NCBI GenBank assembly: GCA_937910835.1
Contig: CALEMG010000173.1
Location: 1-11,530 of the forward strand
Source of the DNA: an uncultured Alphaproteobacteria bacterium
Lineage (GTDB): Bacteria; Pseudomonadota; Alphaproteobacteria; Sneathiellales; Sneathiellaceae
Length of the DNA stretch: 11,530 bases
Direction: 5' to 3'
Of the stretch, positions 1-5,858 are shown in pieces. The position numbers and the translations under genes are program-made. Below the pieces are notes generated by a model that saw nothing but the letters and a program-made list of their open reading frames with translations, searched no databases and had not been told where the DNA came from. Positions within the stretch are counted from its first letter, which is position 1, and each line of letters opens with the position of its first letter.

Positions 1-1001
1 AGATATTTGCGGGAAAGCTTATAGTAGGGATCGGTGGGCAGCCCGGCATAAGACACCCAGGAAACCTTATCGTGGTGCTGTAGATACTCCGCAACGGCAT
101 GGGCGTTGGCGCTGTGCCGTTCCATGCGAAGCGCCAAGGTCTCAATACCCGTCAGGATCAGGAAGGCGTTGAACGGCGACAGGGCAGGGCCGAGATCGCG
201 CAGGCCCCGCGCCCGGCAGGCAATGCCGAAGCCAAGTTCGCCGAAGGTCTCATGGAACTTAAGTCCGTGATAGGAGGGATTGGGCTGGCTCATGGTCGGG
301 AACTTATCCGAGGCGCTCCAGTCGAACTTGCCGGAATCGATGATCAGCCCGCCGATGGAATTGCCATGGCCACCAAGGAACTTGGTCGCCGAATGGACAA
401 CAATGTCGGCACCCCATTCGATCGGACGGCAGAGATAAGGCGTTGCCAGCGTGTTATCAACGATCAGCGGGATGCCCGCCTCGTGGGCGATCTTGGCAAT
501 AGCCTCGATATCCGTCATGACACCACCGGGATTGGCGAGGCTCTCGATGAAGATCGCCTTACATTTCGGCGTTAGCGCCTTTTTGAAATCCTCCGGGTTT
601 GCCGGGTCGACAAAGATGGCGTTCCAGTCGAATTTCTTGAAGGACTGGCTGAACTGGGTGATCGAGCCGCCGTAGAGCCGGGTGGAGGCAAGGAACTCGT
701 CGCCGGGTTGCATCAAGGTGTGAAAGACAATCAGCTGCGCCGCATGGCCAGACGCCACGGCAAGGCCCGTTGCGCCGCCTTCCAGGGTCGCGACGCGCTC
801 TTCCAAAACGGCATTGGTTGGGTTTGTCAGGCGGCTGTATATATTTCCAAAGGCCTGAAGATTAAAAAGCTCCGCCGCATGATCGACATCGTCGAAGACA
901 TAGGATGCCGTCTGGTAGATGGGGGTGACGCGGGCGCCTGTGGTCGGGTCCGGCGCGGCGCCGGCATGGACGGACAGTGTTTCAAATCTGGGTGTGTTCA
1001 T
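1..1001 (-). CDS. metY: O-acetylhomoserine aminocarboxypropyltransferase (sulfhydrylase), 3' end outside window
   Basis: This PLP enzyme of the Cys/Met metabolism family makes homocysteine from O-acetyl-L-homoserine and sulfide in the cytoplasm, the direct sulfhydrylation route to methionine. The reading frame runs off the left edge, leaving 333 residues. It starts MNTPRFETLSVHAG, typical of the family. Visible marks are the YSRLTNPT segment (about residues 55-62), the SGHAAQ segment (84-89) and the PLP-lysine motif HSATKFLGGHGNS, with Lys207 as the Schiff-base residue. The start is fixed by an AGGGA ribosome site lying inside the last codons of the upstream CoA-binding gene, about 9 nt before ATG. 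That gene's stop is only 1 bp away, so translational coupling is likely. It is the third gene of a minus-strand operon. Cystathionine gamma-synthase is a less likely alternative, because the opening and the lysine motif fit the MetY branch better. Confidence 0.95.
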   Translation of the reverse strand, partial: MNTPRFETLSVHAGAAPDPTTGARVTPIYQTASYVFDDVDHAAELFNLQAFGNIYSRLTNPTNAVLEERVATLEGGATGLAVASGHAAQLIVFHTLMQPGDEFLASTRLYGGSITQFSQSFKKFDWNAIFVDPANPEDFKKALTPKCKAIFIESLANPGGVMTDIEAIAKIAHEAGIPLIVDNTLATPYLCRPIEWGADIVVHSATKFLGGHGNSIGGLIIDSGKFDWSASDKFPTMSQPNPSYHGLKFHETFGELGFGIACRARGLRDLGPALSPFNAFLILTGIETLALRMERHSANAHAVAEYLQHHDKVSWVSYAGLPTDPYYKLSRKY

Positions 1002-1002
1002 T

Positions 1003-1494
1003 TTATTTTTTCCCTACAAGTTTTGATCGTTTAGAAGAAATGACACCGGACCGACCGCCCATAAAGGCAATCTCGCCCGAAAGTCGGCCGAATTCGATTT
1101 TGGGGCAACGGTTCATCACCACTTTAAGCCCTGCGGCCTCCGCCACAGCCGCCGCGTCGTCATTGCGGACGCCAAGCTGCATCCAGATAACCTTCGCGCC
1201 GATTTCGATGGCTTCGTCGACGATGGGCGGGATCGCCTCGCTCGCGCGAAAACAATCGACCATATCGACTGGCACGGGGATATCGGAGAGGGAGGCATAA
1301 GCCGTCTCGCTCAGCAGTTCCTGCCCCGCAATGCCCGGATTGACCGGGATCATCCGGTATCCTTTGCGCTTCATATATTTCATGACGTAGTAGCTTGGGC
1401 GCGATGGGTTACTGCTCGCGCCAACCACGGCGACGGTCTTCACCTCATTGAGGATCTCGCCGATATAATCATCGGCGTAGGAGTCGTGATTCAT
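1003..1494 (-). CDS. CoA-binding domain protein (YccU/CoA_binding_2 family)
   Basis: A 163-residue single-domain Rossmann-like protein of the CoA_binding_2 family, related to the nucleotide-binding domain of succinyl-CoA synthetase alpha. The glycine/serine loop VAVVGASSNPSRPS (about residues 22-35) is the expected ligand-binding turn, followed by YYVMKYMKRKGYRMIPVNPG, a family hallmark. Later come a WMQLGVRND segment (about 104-112) and an NRCPKIEF segment carrying a conserved-looking cysteine. The family's biochemical role is not settled; members bind CoA or a related nucleotide. The gene sits 5 bp after the crotonase and 1 bp before metY, so all three are probably co-transcribed. A GGGGGG-rich ribosome site lies about 10 nt upstream of ATG, overlapping the crotonase stop region. 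The length is normal for the family. Confidence 0.9.
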   Translation of the reverse strand: MNHDSYADDYIGEILNEVKTVAVVGASSNPSRPSYYVMKYMKRKGYRMIPVNPGIAGQELLSETAYASLSDIPVPVDMVDCFRASEAIPPIVDEAIEIGAKVIWMQLGVRNDDAAAVAEAAGLKVVMNRCPKIEFGRLSGEIAFMGGRSGVISSKRSKLVGKK

Positions 1495-1499
1495 AAGCG

Positions 1500-2306
1500 T
1501 TATTCCCCCCGCCAGACGGGATCGCGTTTCTCAAAGAAGGCGGTGAGTCCCTCCTGCGCGTCGCGGGTTGCCATATTCGCGCACATCACGCCGGAGGTAT
1601 AGTCATAGGCCTTGTCCAAGGCCATCGGCAGATGTTTATAAAAAGCGGCCTTGCCCATTTTCAGCACCACCGGCGATTTCGAGGCTATATTCTTCGCCAT
1701 TGCAAGGATATGGCTGTCGAGCTCGGCGGCGGGCAGCGCCGCATTGATCAGGCCGATTTCCATTGCGCGATTTGCGTTGATAAAGTCGCCCGAGAGCAGC
1801 ATCTCCATCGCATGTTTTGGCGCGACATTACGGCCGAGCGCGACACCCGGCGTCGTGCAGAAAAAGCCGAAGTTGATGCCCGAGGTCGCAAATTTCGATT
1901 GTTCCGATGCATAGGCGAGATCACAGGAGGCGACAAGCTGGGTGCCCGCCGCCGTCACCGCACCATCAATGCGGGCGATTACCGGCTGGGGCAGGGTAAC
2001 TATGCTCTGCATCATGCGGCTGCATTGATCGAACAGCTCGGCAAGTGTGCCGTCTTCGGTCATAGACAGCACTTCTTTCAGGTTATGGCCTGATGAGAAG
2101 ACCGGCCCCTCGGCGCGGATGATCACCACATGGATGTCGGCATCGGCGGCAATATTATCCAGCGTCCCCTGCAGCTGCGCCATCATCTCGCGCGAGAGGG
2201 AGTTGCGCGAGGGCGGATCATTAAGTGTCACGGTCGCAATATGATTTTCGACGGCAAGCTCGACGATCTTGCGGTTGTCTTTGTTGGTGACGTCCCTCGC
2301 AGACAT
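1500..2306 (-). CDS. ECHDC3-like enoyl-CoA hydratase/isomerase family protein
   Basis: A crotonase-fold protein of 268 residues, first gene of the operon with the CoA-binding protein and metY. I chose ATG 2306 (MSARDVTNK) because GAGGGA lies 7 nt upstream and crotonases are about 260 residues long; the open frame continues upstream to 2507 but enters the divergent gene. Oxyanion-hole segments are visible as FSSGHNLKEV (70-79) and TAAGTQLVASCDLAYAS (118-134). From residue 118 to the end, with FATSGINFGFFCTTPGVAL and a C-terminal FFEKRDPVWRGE, it strongly resembles mitochondrial ECHDC3 as I remember it. The two glutamates that act in classic hydratases (Glu144 and Glu164 of rat enzyme) appear as Gln123 and Gly143, so hydratase activity is doubtful. 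A different acyl-CoA reaction or a binding role is possible. The family assignment is firm, the reaction unknown. Confidence 0.9.
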   Translation of the reverse strand: MSARDVTNKDNRKIVELAVENHIATVTLNDPPSRNSLSREMMAQLQGTLDNIAADADIHVVIIRAEGPVFSSGHNLKEVLSMTEDGTLAELFDQCSRMMQSIVTLPQPVIARIDGAVTAAGTQLVASCDLAYASEQSKFATSGINFGFFCTTPGVALGRNVAPKHAMEMLLSGDFINANRAMEIGLINAALPAAELDSHILAMAKNIASKSPVVLKMGKAAFYKHLPMALDKAYDYTSGVMCANMATRDAQEGLTAFFEKRDPVWRGE

Positions 2307-2341
2307 TATTATTTCCCTCTTGGTCCCGGTGTCGGACAAAT

Positions 2342-2369
2342 ACCATAATCCATTCTCAACGCGGATCAA
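2342..2369 (-). promoter_or_regulatory. Putative promoter of the crotonase-CoA-binding-metY operon
   Basis: On the minus strand a TTGATC -35 (2369-2364) is followed after 16 bp by TATGGT as -10 (2347-2342). This places a start near 2335 and a leader of about 29 nt before the ATG at 2306. The match is moderate (4 of 6 in each box), so this is a prediction only. Confidence 0.35.
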
Positions 2370-2408
2370 TGCCTCCGCCATATTTTTCTGTGCCATGTAG
2401 AGAATGTC

Positions 2409-2435
2409 TTGCGACCGTATGAGGGAGCTTATATT
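2409..2435 (+). promoter_or_regulatory. Weak putative promoter of the thioesterase gene
   Basis: TTGCGA (2409-2414) and TATATT (2430-2435) are separated by a short 15-bp spacer, upstream of the ATG at 2470. The position is sensible but the spacing is poor. It overlaps the open frame running upstream of the crotonase on the other strand. Confidence 0.25.
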
Positions 2436-2469
2436 CTCGCGCGGCACCATATAAGAGGAGAAATCGCCC

Positions 2470-2889
2470 ATGCCCGTGATGACCGCTGAAATGCTGGAAG
2501 CCTTCAACCGGGAGCATTTCCCGCAGGTCGATCATCTCGGGCTGAAGGTGGATCATGTGGACGATAGCTCCATTACTGTCACCATGAAGACGGAAGATCG
2601 GCATTTGCGACCGGGCGGGACGGTTTCGGGCCCGACGATGATGGAAATGGCGGATGCGGCGATGTATCTTCTGTTGCTGGCCCAGATCGGCCCGGTCGCG
2701 CTCGCGGTCACTACCAGCCTCAATATCAACTTCCTGCGCAAGCCTGAGCCGGGGGAGATGATTGCGAAGGGGCGTCTTTTGAAACTCGGAAAAACCCTCG
2801 CCACCGGGGAGTTCAGCCTCTTTGCGGGTGATCCTGATGAGCCCGTTGCCCATGTCACGGCGACCTATGCGATCCCGCCGAAAAAGTGA
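2470..2889 (+). CDS. PaaI-family hotdog-fold thioesterase
   Basis: A 139-residue hotdog protein of the PaaI/4HBT type, expected to hydrolyse acyl-CoA thioesters in the cytoplasm. The central motif RPGGTVSGPTMMEMADAAMY (about residues 48-66) matches the long hotdog helix; Asp62 would be the acidic catalytic residue. The usual HGG before it reads SGP here (53-55). The NINFLRKPEPGEMIAKGRLLKLGKTL stretch and the closing HVTATYAIPPKK are also typical of the family. AGGAG at 2456-2460 lies 9 nt before the chosen ATG; a second in-frame ATG four codons on has no better site. The gene diverges from the crotonase operon across 163 bp and precedes rplM in the same direction, 190 bp away. The substrate cannot be told from sequence. 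Confidence 0.9.
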   Translation: MPVMTAEMLEAFNREHFPQVDHLGLKVDHVDDSSITVTMKTEDRHLRPGGTVSGPTMMEMADAAMYLLLLAQIGPVALAVTTSLNINFLRKPEPGEMIAKGRLLKLGKTLATGEFSLFAGDPDEPVAHVTATYAIPPKK

Positions 2890-2923
2890 TCCATAGGCGG
2901 CGGTGCATACATTGGGCTGAATT

Positions 2924-2945
2924 TTGCGGTATTATAATACCACAA
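2924..2945. promoter_or_regulatory. 22-bp near-perfect palindrome upstream of rplM
   Basis: The core GGTATTATAATACC (2928-2941) is a perfect 14-bp palindrome. After one mismatched pair (C2927/A2942) three more base pairs follow (TTG and CAA). It lies 35 bp after the thioesterase stop and 34 bp before the rplM -35 box. It has no U-run and is AT-rich, so it looks like a binding site for a dimeric regulator rather than a terminator. It also contains a TATAAT on both strands without a good -35 partner. The regulator is unknown. Confidence 0.4.
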
Positions 2946-2978
2946 TGATAAATTAATGAAAATACTCTACTATTTCGG

Positions 2979-3007
2979 TTGACTTCGGATTCAAGTGAGA
3001 ATATACC
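2979..3007 (+). promoter_or_regulatory. Promoter of rplM-rpsI
   Basis: TTGACT (2979-2984) is followed after exactly 17 bp by TATACC (3002-3007). This gives a likely start near 3014 and a leader of about 66 nt before the rplM ATG. It is among the best sigma-70-like matches in the window and lies where a ribosomal operon promoter is expected. Confidence 0.6.
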
Positions 3008-3020
3008 CGCCCTCAGATCG

Positions 3021-3047
3021 GGGAGCCAATTGCTCCCTTTATTTTGT
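3021..3047 (+). promoter_or_regulatory. Terminator-like hairpin in the rplM leader (possible attenuator)
   Basis: GGGAGC (3021-3026) pairs with GCTCCC (3032-3037) around a 5-nt loop and is followed by TTTATTTT. If the promoter at 2979-3007 is right, this hairpin sits at the very 5' end of the rplM-rpsI message. It could attenuate transcription or be a site for feedback. In E. coli, L13 is known to repress its own operon; whether that applies here is inference. Confidence 0.4.
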
Positions 3048-3079
3048 TGTGGCACGCGTTAAGCGAAGGCTTGAGTTAA

Positions 3080-3544
3080 ATGAAAACCTATTCTGCAAAA
3101 CCATCCGAGGTGGAGAAGAAATGGCTGCTGATCGATGCTGAAGGGCTCGTTCTCGGTCGTCTTGCCTCGATTATTGCGACCCGCCTGCGCGGCAAGCATA
3201 AACCCATGTATACGCCCCATATCGATTGTGGCGACAATGTCATTGTCATCAATGCGGAAAAAGTCGGACTGCCCGGCAAGAAGCTGACCGATAAGGTGTT
3301 CTATTGGCACACCGGTCATCCGGGCGGCATCAAGAGCCGGACGGCGGAAAAAACGCTCTCCAGCGCGCATCCGGAACGCCTGATCCTGAAGGCAGTTGAG
3401 CGGATGATCCCGCGCGGCGCCCTCGGACGGCAGCAGTTCAGCAACCTGCGCGTTTATGCCGGTTCCGAACATCCGCATGCGGCGCAGAACCCCGAAGTGG
3501 TCGATGTTGCGTCGATGAATAGCAAGAACGTAAGGAGTGCCTGA
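3080..3544 (+). CDS. rplM: 50S ribosomal protein L13
   Basis: A 154-residue L13, an early-assembly protein of the large subunit that binds 23S rRNA. Family marks in order are KTYSAKPSEVEKKWLLIDA at the N-terminus, LGRLAS (about 25-30), RGKHKPMYTPHIDCGD (37-52), the YWHTGHPGG segment (75-83), and RMIPRGALGRQQFSNLRVY (108-126). The length fits alphaproteobacterial L13, slightly longer than the 142 residues of E. coli. GAAGG at 3065-3069 is the ribosome site, 10 nt from ATG, and lies partly in the loop of a small hairpin (TTAAGC 3059-3064 with GCTTGA 3069-3074). It is followed by rpsI after 2 nt, the universal rplM-rpsI order. Confidence 0.98.
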   Translation: MKTYSAKPSEVEKKWLLIDAEGLVLGRLASIIATRLRGKHKPMYTPHIDCGDNVIVINAEKVGLPGKKLTDKVFYWHTGHPGGIKSRTAEKTLSSAHPERLILKAVERMIPRGALGRQQFSNLRVYAGSEHPHAAQNPEVVDVASMNSKNVRSA

Positions 3545-3546
3545 GT

Positions 3547-4083
3547 ATGGCCGATGAAGCAAACTCCCTTGAGGATTTGAAAGACCTGACCGAAGGCGCC
3601 GCCAAGGATGCCCCGGCTGCCGATGATTCCGGCGCCGAAGTTATTGAGGCCGCCGAGGTTATCGAAGTTGTCCACGCCGATCCGGTGATTGACAGCCTGG
3701 GTCGCTCCTACGCGACCGGCAAGCGGAAAAATGCCATCGCTCGCGTCTGGATTAAGCCCGGCTCTGGCAAGTTCACCGTCAATGGCCGTGATCAGGAAGT
3801 CTATTTTGCGCGCCCCGTGCTCCGCATGATCCTGCTGCAACCGTTCGAAGTGACCGATCGCGTTGATCAGTTCGACGTGATCTGCACGGTGAAGGGCGGG
3901 GGTCTCTCCGGTCAGGCCGGTGCGGTTCGCCACGGTATCTCGAAAGCGTTGACCTTTTATGAGCCAGGCTTGCGCCCGGCACTGAAGGCCGAAGGCTTCC
4001 TCACTCGCGACAGCCGCGTTGTGGAACGGAAAAAATACGGCCGCGCGAAAGCCCGCCGGAGCTTCCAGTTCTCCAAGCGTTAA
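3547..4083 (+). CDS. rpsI: 30S ribosomal protein S9 with acidic N-terminal extension
   Basis: S9 lies in the small-subunit head and its basic C-terminal tail reaches the P-site tRNA. The protein has 178 residues against about 130 in E. coli. The S9 core begins near residue 53 with GRSYATGKRKNAIARVWIKPG, continues through GGGLSGQAGAVRHGISKAL, and ends in the diagnostic tail KKYGRAKARRSFQFSKR. The first 50 or so residues are Asp/Glu/Ala-rich with an internal EVIEAAEVIEV near-repeat. Acidic extensions of this kind are common in alphaproteobacterial S9, though this one is on the long side. AAGGAG at 3532-3537 lies 9 nt before ATG, inside the rplM 3' end. It is the last gene of the operon, closed by a strong terminator. 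Confidence 0.97.
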   Translation: MADEANSLEDLKDLTEGAAKDAPAADDSGAEVIEAAEVIEVVHADPVIDSLGRSYATGKRKNAIARVWIKPGSGKFTVNGRDQEVYFARPVLRMILLQPFEVTDRVDQFDVICTVKGGGLSGQAGAVRHGISKALTFYEPGLRPALKAEGFLTRDSRVVERKKYGRAKARRSFQFSKR

Positions 4084-4105
4084 TCGCGAGAGCATACGAC
4101 AAAGA

Positions 4106-4135
4106 AAAGGGCTCGCTTCGGCGGGCCCTTTTTTT
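4106..4135 (+). terminator. Rho-independent terminator after rpsI
   Basis: An 11-bp stem (4106-4116 with 4121-4131, one G-T wobble) closes on a TTCG tetraloop, and the T-tract runs to 4135. It begins 22 nt after the rpsI stop. The opposite strand also gives a stem followed by TTTTCTTT, so it probably also stops the convergent lipoprotein transcript. Confidence 0.9.
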
Positions 4136-4167
4136 GTGGTTTCAATTGTTAAAGAGAGATGGCCCTA

Positions 4168-4884
4168 TCAATAGAACTTGAATTCTGCCAGCTTTCCGCG
4201 TTCGGTCCATGTCAAATCGCCCACGTCAGAAAATGCAAAGTCCAGAACCACGCCATTGTTTACGATGCAGGTGAACCGCATTTTTTCTTCACCGACAACG
4301 AAAAAACTTCGAGGGCGCTCCAGACTCGATTTCGCGGGATCGTATATTTTCCATTTGACGACACCTGTGATGGTATAGTCATCATCAATGGTCATATCCC
4401 GCTCTTGAAATCCGAAATGGAGAAATATGGATTTTGAATGCGCCCAAGGGCGCCCTTTCCAGTCATAATTATAAAGCCCCTCCTTACATACTTTGGCAGC
4501 CTTAAAATATTCCCCCCTAAACAACCGAACGTCGGTGACCTCTCCATGTTCAATTTCGCATATCGCTGAGACCTTAGGGGCTCTCGGAAGACGGCATTCC
4601 CCTCTCACAGTTGCTTTTAAATTTGGCCATGATTCATAAATTACCGGCTCAATGCCCAAAAAGTCCGCACAACGATGCGATGTCCCATCAATTTCAATTT
4701 TTGGAATTCGCGTCGGCGCCCAACACAGCCGATGAATTTCACTGACATCTTTTCGCCATTGCAACAAATTGGAGCCGTCTGAATCGTCACTTTTCCCCGA
4801 GATATTTTGCGCTGCGTTTTGCTCACCAACACATGAAGCCACAGTCAGGAACAAGCAACATATCAATAAAGGAAAACGCTTCAT
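4168..4884 (-). CDS. Putative secreted lipoprotein of unknown function
   Basis: I do not recognise the family. From ATG 4884 the protein has 238 residues and opens with a lipoprotein signal: MKRF, a hydrophobic stretch PLLICCLFLTV, then lipobox V15-A16-S17-C18, so Cys18 would carry the lipid. GGAG lies about 9 nt upstream of this ATG; an in-frame ATG at 4899 overlaps that ribosome site and is less likely. After the lipidated residue, six cysteines remain (in LCWAP, HRCAD, ECRLP, ICEIE, VCKEG and FTCIV), an even number that would fit disulfides outside the cytoplasm. Near the C-terminus a VKWKIYDPAKSS segment is followed by alternating polar and hydrophobic strands, suggesting a beta-rich fold. 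Base composition (about 45-48% GC in sampled lines) is lower than in flanking genes, a hint of transfer. It faces rpsI across a shared bidirectional terminator. Confidence 0.7.
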   Translation of the reverse strand: MKRFPLLICCLFLTVASCVGEQNAAQNISGKSDDSDGSNLLQWRKDVSEIHRLCWAPTRIPKIEIDGTSHRCADFLGIEPVIYESWPNLKATVRGECRLPRAPKVSAICEIEHGEVTDVRLFRGEYFKAAKVCKEGLYNYDWKGRPWAHSKSIFLHFGFQERDMTIDDDYTITGVVKWKIYDPAKSSLERPRSFFVVGEEKMRFTCIVNNGVVLDFAFSDVGDLTWTERGKLAEFKFY

Positions 4885-5197
4885 TTCATTTGTCTCCATT
4901 CACCGCTCAACAACCGCCATGCCGCTGCCATCTGGCGGACGAAGGGTGCTCCTTACCATTTTCGCCCTTGAAGACACTTTCCAGACGTGCCTTCGCAGTC
5001 TTTACGGAGTACACTTATAGATAGAACGCGTCATTCGATCTAGGGACTGTTGTGCTGTCAACACCATCCGGCCCGAAATTTATTTGGGATTAGCCAAATC
5101 AAATTTACTGCGGCAATTGGCCATTTTTGCCGGTGAAAATGCCGCATTTCAAATCGCCTTTTTCTTCGATACACTCGCCTCACGGAAAGCTGCGATT
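4885..5197. other. 313-bp AT-rich intergenic region
   Basis: No convincing gene is visible. From left to right it holds the lipoprotein leader, a putative minus-strand promoter (5033-5061), a small inverted repeat ATTTGG/CCAAAT (5082-5087 and 5094-5099), and most of a degenerate second copy of the desaturase upstream region (5134-5200). Short open frames here show no family marks and no good ribosome sites. Confidence 0.6.
5033..5061 (-). promoter_or_regulatory. Putative promoter of the lipoprotein gene
   Basis: Read on the minus strand, a consensus TTGACA (5061-5056) is followed after 17 bp by TCGAAT (5038-5033, 4 of 6). Transcription would start near 5026, giving a leader of about 140 nt before the lipoprotein ATG. 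The -35 is perfect, the -10 only fair. Confidence 0.4.
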
Positions 5198-5200
5198 TCA
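5134..5200 (+). repeat. Degenerate copy of the desaturase upstream region and first codons
   Basis: This stretch aligns without gaps to 5792-5858, offset 658 bp, with about 45 of 67 positions equal by hand count. Conserved blocks are AAAATG (5136-5141), CGCATTT (5143-5149), AAATCG (5151-5156), TCT (5163-5165), CGATACACT (5167-5175) and GGAAAG (5184-5189). In the start-codon region the copy reads ACG GAA AGC TGC GAT against ATG GAA AGT CGT GAC in the gene; most of the differences there are transitions. No open frame follows, and its last three bases are the stop codon of the kinase on the other strand. It is probably the relic of a duplicated desaturase 5' end. Confidence 0.6.
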
Positions 5201-5710
5201 CGCGCCGGAATTCAGCGCGGCGATGATGTTCTTTACGCAGTCCGTGGCCGAAAGCTTGGCGGTGTCTAGTGTGAGCCGGGGAGTGGTCCAGGCGTCATAC
5301 TGCCGTTCCTGAACGCGTTGCCAGTCGTGAAGGGTGTGGCCATCGAGGTCGCTCCGGCGGGTCTCGATGCGCCGTCGATGCTCGGCAGTGTCGGAGCAGA
5401 TAACCTCAATATCGAGCAGTCGCGCGCCTGTGGACGTTGCGGCCTCCGCGAGCCATTGCCGGGTGATCGCGATCGGATTGACCGTGTCCGCGATAACATC
5501 CTTGCGAAGCGCGAGATTGTCCTTTGCGATGGCCGCGACCGCACGATATCCCGCATCCGCTGCCGGATGAATGGCGAGGGTGCTGTTTTTAAGCGCGTTC
5601 TCGATGGAATCGATACGTAAATAAAACGCATCAATCTCCGCCGCGAGGGCGCGGGCAATGGTCGTCTTGCCGACCCCCGGCAGACCGGAAAAGGAAATTA
5701 GAGTGGGCAT
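5198..5710 (-). CDS. AAA_33-type P-loop kinase, substrate unknown
   Basis: A 170-residue single-domain P-loop protein of the AAA_33/zeta-toxin-like kinase group, expected to phosphorylate a small molecule in the cytoplasm. Walker A is SGLPGVGKTTIA (residues 8-19; Lys15 and Thr16 bind phosphate and Mg). Asp34 in YLRIDSIE fits the acidic residue that contacts the substrate. DVIADTVNPI (71-80) is the next strand with its loop, and the arginine-rich lid HRRRIETRRSDLDG spans about 111-124. The start must be ATG 5710, because only eight residues precede the P-loop. No Shine-Dalgarno is visible; a TAAAGC just upstream on the minus strand could be a -10, so the message may be nearly leaderless. The stop codon lies in the degenerate repeat. 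The gene stands alone between the lipoprotein and the divergent desaturase. Confidence 0.8.
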   Translation of the reverse strand: MPTLISFSGLPGVGKTTIARALAAEIDAFYLRIDSIENALKNSTLAIHPAADAGYRAVAAIAKDNLALRKDVIADTVNPIAITRQWLAEAATSTGARLLDIEVICSDTAEHRRRIETRRSDLDGHTLHDWQRVQERQYDAWTTPRLTLDTAKLSATDCVKNIIAALNSGA

Positions 5711-5791
5711 ATCATGGCTTTAGCACAAAACCGAGAGTCGGCAAACCAAAGAGGACCGAAGGGGGCAGCGGCGCAGATTTTCAGGGCGGGC

Positions 5792-5858
5792 TCAAAATGA
5801 CGCATTTAAAATCGTGACACTCTCCGATACACTAAAGAGATGGAAAGTCGTGACTTTA
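5792..5858 (+). repeat. Intact copy of the duplicated segment: desaturase control region and first codons
   Basis: This copy contains the desaturase upstream DNA and its first six codons. Blocks shared with 5134-5200 are an inverted repeat AAATG-ACG-CATTT (5795-5807; AAATG-CCG-CATTT in the other copy), AAATCG (5809-5814), and CGATACACT (5825-5833), placed where a -10 box and start site would be expected if the leader is very short. The inverted repeat could be the operator of a dimeric regulator. No classic -35/-10 pair was found. Confidence 0.55.

Noticed and set aside
99..1034. Long plus-strand open frames antisense to metY
   Set aside because: They are shadows of the metY frame on the minus strand, with no family marks and no ribosome sites.
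2307..2507. 67-codon in-frame extension upstream of the crotonase on the minus strand
   Set aside because: It crosses the divergent promoter region and the thioesterase start; the GAGGGA site and family length point to ATG 2306.
4769..5024. Two plus-strand open frames between lipoprotein and kinase
   Set aside because: No recognisable motif or ribosome site; they overlap the lipoprotein signal-peptide region and its likely promoter.
5198..5710. Zeta-type toxin of a toxin-antitoxin pair
   Set aside because: The P-loop kinase fold is shared, but no small antitoxin gene lies next to it and the divergent neighbour is a desaturase.
5134..5858. Insertion-sequence terminal repeats around the kinase
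   Set aside because: The repeats are direct and diverged, contain desaturase control sequence, and enclose no transposase.
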